DNA from: an uncultured Thiotrichaceae bacterium | Lineage (GTDB): Bacteria; Pseudomonadota; Gammaproteobacteria; Thiotrichales; Thiotrichaceae | Direction of reading: 5' to 3' | Assembly (NCBI GenBank): GCA_937931765.1 | Contig: CALHAO010000169.1 | Location: 1 to 5,244, forward strand | Length of the DNA: 5,244 nucleotides | Shown: positions 1 to 4,299 of the stretch, piece after piece | Layout of the letters: every line of letters begins with the position of its first letter | Position numbering within the stretch: the stretch's first letter is position 1 | Notes under the pieces: generated by a model | Told to the model about the DNA's origin: nothing | Seen by the model: the letters and a program-made list of their open reading frames with translations, nothing else | Databases searched by the model: none | Translations under genes and position numbers: made by a program

Positions 1-297
1 GAATCAGAATTGGAACGTTTAGGTTTTATCAAACACGCACGTGATCTCGGCTTCTCCATTGAAGCGATCTCAGCGTTAATCGAGCTGAACCATCATCCGG
101 ATAAATCCTGCACCGCCGCCAATGCTATCGCCCGGCAACAACTCAAAGACACCCGCGCTAAAATTGCCAGCCTGAAAAAACTGGAAACCGAGCTGGTACG
201 CATTGATGAAGGTTGTGTTGGTGAGGGTGCGGTGAGTGATTGTTATGTGCTGCGATCGTTAGCGGATCATGAGCAGTGTGTGTCGGGGCATGACTGA
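1..297 (+). CDS. MerR-family transcriptional regulator, C-terminal part (5' end outside window)
   Basis: The reading frame is open from base 1 to a TGA at 295-297 and gives the last 98 residues of a protein that in this family is usually about 130-150 residues. The visible part begins near the end of the DNA-binding domain. The segment LGFIKHARDLGFSIEAI (visible residues 7-23) is typical of MerR proteins and leads into the long dimerisation helix (about 40-70). Cysteines lie at visible residues 37, 72, 81 and 93. The 35-residue spacing of the first two, and the loop between the second and third, resemble the metal site of ZntR/CadR-type regulators, where one cysteine comes from the partner subunit. 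This suggests a heavy-metal or thiol-sensing activator, but the ligand cannot be assigned. The TTG at 10-12 is internal, not the start. The target operon is not visible and the downstream genes are convergent. Confidence 0.85.
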   Translation, partial: ESELERLGFIKHARDLGFSIEAISALIELNHHPDKSCTAANAIARQQLKDTRAKIASLKKLETELVRIDEGCVGEGAVSDCYVLRSLADHEQCVSGHD

Positions 298-310
298 GTG
301 GCTACCTTTT

Positions 311-350
311 AAAAAAGCCTCCCAGTAAACGGGCTAATTTACATGGGAGG
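311..350 (-). terminator. Intrinsic (Rho-independent) terminator, minus strand
   Basis: Read on the minus strand, CCTCCCA (350-344) pairs with TGGGAGG (324-318). The stem continues, after a single bulged base at 343, with GTAAA (342-338) pairing with TTTAC (329-325). This makes 12 base pairs with an 8-base loop. The stem is followed by C and six T (316-311). On the plus strand no T tract follows the stem, so it does not look like the merR terminator. It would end both the candidate small RNA and any transcript reading through from the sulfatase gene, and so shields merR from antisense transcription. Confidence 0.8.
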
Positions 351-416
351 TCTCAAAAGTACTCGTAAAGACTACTCCCCTCAGTTGGAGTAGTGTTGCT
401 TTTACGCTTACGAGTG
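311..416 (-). ncRNA. Candidate small RNA (about 105 nt) with its own promoter and terminator
   Basis: On the minus strand a strong sigma-70 type promoter (428-423 and 450-445) predicts a start near 416, and an intrinsic terminator ends at about 311. Between them are two nested inverted repeats. The outer arms at 415-408 and 368-361 match over 8 bp (ACTCGTAA/TTACGAGT). The inner arms at 394-387 and 378-371 match over 8 bp (ACTACTCC/GGAGTAGT) around an 8-base loop. No open reading frame of note lies inside. The RNA contains the C-rich stretch GACCUCCC, which could pair with Shine-Dalgarno sequences, and ends in a U tract, as Hfq-dependent RNAs do. It lies 85 bases after the sulfatase stop, so it could also be released from the sulfatase 3' UTR. 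I do not recognise a known RNA family. The promoter and terminator are seen directly; the function is inferred. Confidence 0.45.
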
Positions 417-422
417 GTGGCA

Positions 423-450
423 ATTATACAAATTACTGCCTAATTTGCAA
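423..450 (-). promoter_or_regulatory. Sigma-70 type promoter for candidate small RNA
   Basis: On the minus strand a perfect TATAAT (428-423) follows TTGCAA (450-445) with a 16-base spacer. The predicted transcription start is at about 416. It lies downstream of the sulfatase stop codon and points toward the structured region and terminator, not toward any protein gene in the sense direction. Confidence 0.6.
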
Positions 451-457
451 GCAAATT
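442..457. promoter_or_regulatory. Palindrome overlapping the -35 box, possible operator
   Basis: The perfect inverted repeat AATTTGC-AA-GCAAATT (7-base arms, 2-base spacer) covers the -35 hexamer of the candidate small RNA promoter. The position and symmetry suit a dimeric transcription factor site, which would make this a repressible promoter. The regulator is unknown. The arms are AT-rich, so chance is possible. Confidence 0.35.
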
Positions 458-501
458 TACATCAATAGTTGTAATAAGCATGTAATCAGCTACCAGCTCA
501 A

Positions 502-2187
502 TTAATCCACAAACCGCTGCTCCACAGACCCCTGAAACTTCGCCGTCAATTCAGGCGCAGCATCACCCTCCTCAAACATCCCCAGCACAATACCTTTACG
601 CCGTGAACCACCGCGCTTCTGATTCACATCATTTTCAGAAAAGGTAGTGCGCTGACTTAGTCGCCGCCCCCAGTCACTCAAGCGCTGTTCCATCATCACC
701 ATAGCATCAACATGCTCAGGCTCCGTACTCGCTCCCAAATCATGTAGTTCGTCGGGATCATTTAACAAATCAAATAACATAGGCCGCATGCCACCCAACG
801 CTGCATTAACGTATTTCCAACGTTGATCAGCCACCATAAACAAACGCGCATCACGCGGCGGTAATTTTAATTGGCCATTGGCATAGGTCATGGAGTAATC
901 GTACTCACTGATCACGTAATCCCGGAACTGCATTGGCTTTCCGTGCAAGTAAGGTAGCACCGAACGCCCCTCCAGAATATGATCCAGGTCATTTTCTATG
1001 ACTCCACCCGCCGCTTCCACAAAAGTAGCAGTAATATCAATCGACTCAATCAACTCATCACACACCTGACCACGACTGGCATCCGCTGCTGCAGACGGGT
1101 CATAAATAATCAGCGGGATTTTCACTGAAGGTGCATGAAATAAGTCCTTTTCGCCCAGCCAGTGATCCCCCATATAATCACCATGATCCGCTGTAATCAC
1201 AATCAGCGTATCGTCCATACGTCCGGTATCTTCCAGATGCTTGAACAAACGCCCCATCTGGTCATCGCACTGTTTAATCAGGCCCATATAAGCCGGAACC
1301 ACTTTATCCAGCACCTCATCACGGCGGAATGCCTGGCCGATAACATTGTCCATAAATAGCTGGTACAACGGGTGGGTATTTTCCTTTTCCGACTCAGCAC
1401 GATTAACCGGCATGCGGTGTTCCTTACCGTACATATTGTGGTAAGGCTCTGGCACAATATACGGCCAGTGTGGCTTGATATATGACAGGTGACATAACCA
1501 CGGTTTGCTGTTCGGCTTATCATGCTGATCAATAAATTCCATACAACGGGTAGTCAGGAAAACGGTTTCCGAATCTTCCTCACGGATATTGGCAGGCTTA
1601 TCGGCATGCCGCATAAACCACGCGGAAGCAATCTCACCCTTATCCGTCACGCCCGCATTCGCGTGATCCAGCCACGGATTATCACTGTCATACCCTTTAT
1701 CTTTCAGGTAGGCGTTATATGGCGAAGTGCCGGGGTCATAAAAACCGTCCGGCCCTTCCGGCCACAAACCATCGTCGCGATCCAGCACATCAAAGCCACA
1801 CTCAGCCACCCGCGCACCAATAATACTATCCGGATCAAGCCCTAAACGCGCCATGCCTTCTTTATCAGCTCGCATGTGCGTCTTGCCCAGCAGCCAGGCG
1901 TCCATACCTAGCTTGCGCAGGTGATCGCCCAGCGTGATTTCACCCACCCGCAACGGAATACCATTCCATGACGCACCGTGGCTATCGACATAACGCCCGG
2001 TATAAAAACTCATGCGCGAGGAACCACAGACCGGTGACTGGCAATAGACATTATTAAAGCGCACGCCCTGTTGCGCCAACTTATCCATATGAGGTGTCTG
2101 TAGGTGTGGGTGTCCGTAGCAGCTGAGGTAATCAAAGCGCAGCTGGTCGAACATAATGAAGAGAATATTTTTTGCTTTACGAGACAT
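502..2187 (-). CDS. Sulfatase / phosphonate monoester hydrolase family enzyme
   Basis: A 561-residue protein of the formylglycine-dependent sulfatase branch of the alkaline phosphatase superfamily, expected to cleave sulfate (or phosphonate) esters; the substrate is not determinable. Visible features are NILFIMFDQLRFD with metal-ligand Asp14 and Gln15, the maturation motif Cys54-Gly-Ser-Ser-Arg58 (to become formylglycine) in SPVCGSSRMSFYTGRY, Lys102 and His104 in GKTH, KPHWP (Lys238, His240), the metal pair Asp334-His335 in TADHGD, and Lys347 in GEKDLF. The Asp-Gln/Asp-His metal set recalls phosphonate monoester hydrolases, while GKTH recalls classical sulfatases. There is no signal peptide, so it is probably cytoplasmic. 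The ATG at 2187 was chosen over the in-frame ATG at 2244 because AAGGAAG (2200-2194) sits correctly before it, because homology starts there, and because the longer start lies upstream of the sigma-54 site. The formylglycine-generating enzyme is not in the window. Confidence 0.9.
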   Translation of the reverse strand: MSRKAKNILFIMFDQLRFDYLSCYGHPHLQTPHMDKLAQQGVRFNNVYCQSPVCGSSRMSFYTGRYVDSHGASWNGIPLRVGEITLGDHLRKLGMDAWLLGKTHMRADKEGMARLGLDPDSIIGARVAECGFDVLDRDDGLWPEGPDGFYDPGTSPYNAYLKDKGYDSDNPWLDHANAGVTDKGEIASAWFMRHADKPANIREEDSETVFLTTRCMEFIDQHDKPNSKPWLCHLSYIKPHWPYIVPEPYHNMYGKEHRMPVNRAESEKENTHPLYQLFMDNVIGQAFRRDEVLDKVVPAYMGLIKQCDDQMGRLFKHLEDTGRMDDTLIVITADHGDYMGDHWLGEKDLFHAPSVKIPLIIYDPSAAADASRGQVCDELIESIDITATFVEAAGGVIENDLDHILEGRSVLPYLHGKPMQFRDYVISEYDYSMTYANGQLKLPPRDARLFMVADQRWKYVNAALGGMRPMLFDLLNDPDELHDLGASTEPEHVDAMVMMEQRLSDWGRRLSQRTTFSENDVNQKRGGSRRKGIVLGMFEEGDAAPELTAKFQGSVEQRFVD

Positions 2188-2219
2188 GATTGGCTTCCTT
2201 AACCGGATAAGCCAAATAA

Positions 2220-2236
2220 TGCAACTTGCCTGCCAA
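2220..2236 (-). promoter_or_regulatory. Sigma-54 (-24/-12) promoter of the sulfatase gene
   Basis: Minus-strand TGGCAGGCAAGTTGCA (2235-2220), preceded by T (2236), matches the sigma-54 consensus TGGCACGNNNNTTGCW at every fixed position except one (G for C at position 6). The GG and GC doublets have the required spacing. The predicted start is about 2209, giving a 22-base leader that contains the AAGGAAG ribosome binding site (2200-2194) and ends at the ATG at 2187. Such promoters need an AAA+ enhancer-binding activator; no binding site for one was recognised upstream. A weaker sigma-70 reading overlaps it (TTGCTT 2244-2239, CATTAT 2221-2216, 17-base spacer). Confidence 0.6.
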
Positions 2237-2311
2237 CAAAGCAACCGTGATCAGCACTGAGCAGTAATGCCTGGTGTATTGGGTATGAGTGCGTTTTTTT
2301 ATTCGTGTAGT

Positions 2312-2337
2312 GGCCGGAGACGTGGATGTCCCCGACC
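2312..2337 (-). terminator. Hairpin after the ComEA-like gene, possible atypical terminator
   Basis: On the minus strand GGTCGGGGAC (2337-2328) pairs with GTCTCCGGCC (2321-2312) over 10 pairs, two of them G-U, around a 6-base loop. It starts 23 bases after the ComEA-like stop codon. The two G-U pairs would be A-C mismatches on the plus strand, so the fold favours minus-strand RNA. No U tract follows (the next bases are ACTACACGAAT), so it is either a tailless terminator or a 3'-end stabiliser. Confidence 0.45.
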
Positions 2338-2360
2338 GATTATTGTGGTTCTTAAGCGCT

Positions 2361-3071
2361 TTATTTTTTATCTTTCTGCTTCAGAATTTTCTTCTTTTTT
2401 GCTGATTGAGCGTTTTTAGATGCAGGTTTATTACTTTTCTTCACCTTTTTAGCAGATTTGGTCGTAGCCTTATCAGCGCTCTTAGTTTTTGATGACTTGC
2501 TTGTACTTTTACTATCTTTAGCTGCTTTGCCTGAACCGGTGCCCTCAGTTTTACTGACTGATTTTGCCTTAGGCTTATCAGACTTGTCAGCTGACTTAGG
2601 CTGCTCCTTGCTATCTTTATCTGCAGTTTTAGTCGATGTAGTATCGCTACCTTTATCATCTTTCTTGGTAGGTTTAGCAGCTGCCGCATCACTCACTTTG
2701 TCATCTTTCTTGGTTGATTTGGCTGTTTTAGTGTCGGAATCTGTAGATGAAGCCCCCAGTTGTTTAGTTGAAGTAATTGCTTTTTTACCGGTAGCTTTAG
2801 CTGCCCCTTTACTGGTTGATACTTCACTTTTGATATTTTTGAAAGTGGCCTCACCAATGCCTTGTACTTTCAGCAAATCATCAATCGATTTGAAATCACC
2901 GTTTTTCTTGCGGTGATCGACAATGGCCTTAGCTTTTACTTCACCAATGCCCGGCAGGTTTTCCATCAAAGCAGCCGCATCGGCTTTATTGATATTGACC
3001 ATTTCCGCCAGCAACAGCGGGCTGAATAACAGTGAGAAAGTAAGCAATGTTGCACGTAATAGTTGTTTCAT
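2361..3071 (-). CDS. Secreted ComEA-like HhH DNA-binding protein with lysine-rich tail
   Basis: A 236-residue protein. Residues 1-22 form a signal peptide (basic start, leucine-rich core, probable cut after LLLA). Residues 23-84 carry two helix-hairpin-helix motifs: NINKADAAALMENLPGIG (26-43) followed by KAKAIVDHR, and LLKVQGIGEATFKNI (66-80). This is the ComEA family, whose members bind double-stranded DNA outside the cytoplasm during natural transformation. Ordinary short proteobacterial ComEA proteins end about here. This one adds roughly 150 residues of low-complexity Lys/Ser/Thr/Ala/Asp sequence, about 30% lysine, resembling histone H1 or AlgP tails. An ATG start at 3071 is preceded by AAAGGA about 10 bases upstream, and a possible -10 TATAAA lies at 3098-3093 without a clear -35. 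The tail is probably an extra DNA- or polyanion-binding arm. Other competence genes are not visible, so a role in uptake is inferred. Confidence 0.85.
   Translation of the reverse strand: MKQLLRATLLTFSLLFSPLLLAEMVNINKADAAALMENLPGIGEVKAKAIVDHRKKNGDFKSIDDLLKVQGIGEATFKNIKSEVSTSKGAAKATGKKAITSTKQLGASSTDSDTKTAKSTKKDDKVSDAAAAKPTKKDDKGSDTTSTKTADKDSKEQPKSADKSDKPKAKSVSKTEGTGSGKAAKDSKSTSKSSKTKSADKATTKSAKKVKKSNKPASKNAQSAKKKKILKQKDKK
2651..2720 (-). repeat. Short in-frame direct repeat inside the lysine-rich tail
   Basis: Bases 2651-2675 and 2696-2720 match at 22 of 25 positions, with a 45-base (15-codon) period. They encode the two KPTKKDDKGSD/KSTKKDDKVSD units of the ComEA-like tail. The period is a multiple of three, so gain or loss of a unit would keep the frame. 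Confidence 0.7.
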
Positions 3072-3338
3072 ACTGATGAAATCCTTTGTGTTTTTATAAA
3101 AAGCAGGAGTTGCCCATTTTGGAAAGCTGCTGATAAACAGTCGTGTTTAGTAAATGATACGTTCAACAGAGTAAAAGTTCCCTACCCCTCACCCTTATAT
3201 TGCTTCACTGCTCTACTCGAAACGCAAAGCGCAGAGGTCATGGTGCTGAGCCAGCACCATGATCAAAATATCCGGCTTGAAACCATTCAGCGCGTAAAGC
3301 AGAAATATCAGACGATGAACAGCCGAATTAACAATCAA
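3072..3338. other. Intergenic region between the two HhH genes
   Basis: This 267-base gap holds the ribosome binding site and possible -10 box of the ComEA-like gene at its left end and a long perfect hairpin near its middle. No convincing coding sequence was found: the plus-strand frame crossing it overlaps both neighbouring genes antisense and has no recognisable motif. Confidence 0.6.
3236..3264. repeat. Long perfect hairpin (11-13 bp stem, 3-base loop)
   Basis: TCATGGTGCTG (3238-3248) and CAGCACCATGA (3252-3262) are exact reverse complements around AGC. On the plus strand the stem gains a G-U and a G-C pair (3236-3237 with 3263-3264). No T tract follows on either strand, so it is not a standard terminator. 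It lies about 75 bases after the stop of the tandem-domain gene and may be a 3'-end stabiliser, a tailless terminator or a protein binding palindrome. Confidence 0.7.
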
Positions 3339-3998
3339 TCAGTCCTGATAAGGTGTTTTACCTGTGTCAAAACGACTTGAGTATTCTGTTCCCTTGCCCA
3401 CTCTGAGTGCGTGAGCCTGACCTGTCCAGTTTTCACGCTTAATAACGCCGGGGAAAATAATATGTTGCTCGATCCATTTGGCGTTAGCATTTGTCAACGC
3501 AGCTAGCTGGTAATAATGGTAGATACCCAAATTTTGCAGCGCCTTCTCAAGCACGAGGCCAATACCCTTGATACGCTTTAAATCATCAGCAATACCGTTC
3601 CTTGGTTGTGTCAGTAAAGCAGGCTTGGCTTCCTCATTAACCAATTCTGCTTTCTGCTTGGCTAGTAATGCCTCAGCTTCCTGTTGGACTACTAATACTT
3701 TAGCCTGACTGATCCAATCTTCACGTTCAATCCTGCCAGGAAAATCCAGATGACTATTTACCCACTGTACATTAGCAGCATTAAAACAAGCAATCTGTCG
3801 GTAATGACGGATACCTTCAGCATTCAACGCCTTCTCAATGACGGGGCCAATACCTTTAATCATTTTCAGATCATCTGATGCGACTGCTGCCAGCTTAGCT
3901 GAGATAGCTGGTTTCATCGCGGAGGTCATGCCACTACGATGATTATTTGTTTGAGCATGGGTATTCGTTGTTGGTGCATAAGTTTCATTTGCTAACAT
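3339..3998 (-). CDS. Tandem HhH-like domain protein, function unknown
   Basis: A 219-residue protein with two copies of a roughly 60-residue domain at 42-102 and 138-198. Each copy opens with DDLK.IKGIG..(I/L)EKAL, continues with GI.HY.Q(I/L)A, and ends with W(V/I)...(F)PG.I(K/R)RE.W..QA. The copies are joined by an Ala/Glu/Lys-rich, probably helical linker (103-137). This domain is familiar as a C-terminal extension on NADH dehydrogenase subunit E and ribosomal protein L21 in some proteobacteria, where it contains a helix-hairpin-helix-like IKGIGP turn. Residues 1-41 are polar and probably disordered. There is no signal peptide or membrane segment, so it is probably cytoplasmic. The ATG at 3998 is preferred over the upstream TTG at 4046 because AAGGAA lies just before it. 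Nucleic-acid or protein binding is inferred. Confidence 0.8.
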   Translation of the reverse strand: MLANETYAPTTNTHAQTNNHRSGMTSAMKPAISAKLAAVASDDLKMIKGIGPVIEKALNAEGIRHYRQIACFNAANVQWVNSHLDFPGRIEREDWISQAKVLVVQQEAEALLAKQKAELVNEEAKPALLTQPRNGIADDLKRIKGIGLVLEKALQNLGIYHYYQLAALTNANAKWIEQHIIFPGVIKRENWTGQAHALRVGKGTEYSSRFDTGKTPYQD

Positions 3999-4058
3999 GT
4001 CAGTTTCCTTCCTATGGTTAGTATTGGGCAATATCTCTGATATCAACCTAATCAGGGT

Positions 4059-4096
4059 TTATCTATAGCCTTCTATTTAATGTTATTTATAGATAA
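4059..4096. repeat. 9-bp inverted repeat in leader region
   Basis: TTATCTATA (4059-4067) and TATAGATAA (4088-4096) are exact reverse complements with a 20-base spacer. They lie 61-98 bases upstream of the tandem-domain start codon, in AT-rich DNA. It could be an operator pair, as the arm centres are about 29 bases apart, or an mRNA leader hairpin if transcription starts upstream. Confidence 0.45.
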
Positions 4097-4143
4097 GTAG
4101 GGTTGTTTGTTGTTTTAGTTCATATTTTTTGAAAAAAACTAAC

Positions 4144-4176
4144 AGAAAAAAAGAAACACAAAGAGGTTACCGCTTG
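4144..4176 (-). terminator. Weak possible terminator after the oxidoreductase gene
   Basis: On the minus strand ACAAG (4176-4172) can pair with CTTTGT (4163-4158) with one bulge, with a short inner GG/CC pair. A T-rich run including seven consecutive T (4152-4146) follows. The stem is short and imperfect and lies about 125 bases after the oxidoreductase stop. Confidence 0.3.
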
Positions 4177-4241
4177 TCGAAAACTCATCGAATTTTATCT
4201 GAATAGAGTTTATTTACTCGTCCGATAACGCTGAACACATG

Positions 4242-4293
4242 GGTAGTTTCAACGAATACTCCCCCTCTGATACTGGTGCATATCGCAACTACC
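4242..4293 (-). repeat. Inverted repeat in the oxidoreductase 3' region
   Basis: Minus-strand GGTAGTT (4293-4287) is the exact complement of AACTACC (4248-4242). It encloses a smaller GATA/TATC pairing (4284-4281 with 4272-4269) and a G-rich stretch. It starts 7 bases after the stop codon. No T tract follows, so it is a candidate 3' UTR structure only. Confidence 0.35.
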
Positions 4294-4299
4294 TGCGAC

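Larger units (their letters stand above)
3999..4299. other. AT-rich intergenic region upstream of the tandem-domain gene
   Basis: About 300 bases with no supportable gene. It contains the ribosome binding site of the tandem-domain gene, an inverted repeat at 4059-4096, T/A-rich tracts at 4127-4152 and a second inverted repeat at 4242-4293 just after the oxidoreductase stop. A possible minus-strand -35 TTGATA (4047-4042) lies 17 bases from a poor TACTAA (4024-4019). Confidence 0.5.

Noticed and set aside
345..382. Resemblance of the minus-strand GAGGGGAGTAG and GAGACCTC segments to the conserved ends of the yybP-ykoY manganese riboswitch.
   Set aside because: Only about 17 bases separate the two segments, too few for the aptamer arms, and no sense-strand gene follows. 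The match is probably chance; a covariance-model scan would settle it.
2188..2244. Longer sulfatase start at 2244, adding 19 residues.
   Set aside because: It begins upstream of the sigma-54 promoter, lacks a good ribosome binding site, and the added residues do not resemble the family N-terminus.
2254..2300. Plus-strand GCACT/AGTGC arms followed by a T7 run, as a terminator.
   Set aside because: Only 5 bp of outer stem enclose large mismatched loops, and no plus-strand gene precedes it.
2458..2916. Plus-strand 152-codon reading frame opposite the ComEA-like tail.
   Set aside because: Its leucine/valine/serine-rich sequence is the antisense shadow of a lysine-rich repeat, with no domain or supporting start.
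3063..3380. Plus-strand 105-codon frame spanning the gap between the HhH genes.
   Set aside because: It overlaps both minus-strand genes, contains the hairpin, and shows no recognisable motif or clear ribosome binding site.
3999..4046. TTG start at 4046 for the tandem-domain protein.
   Set aside because: The ATG at 3998 has a clear AAGGAA ribosome binding site and the domains begin well after it.
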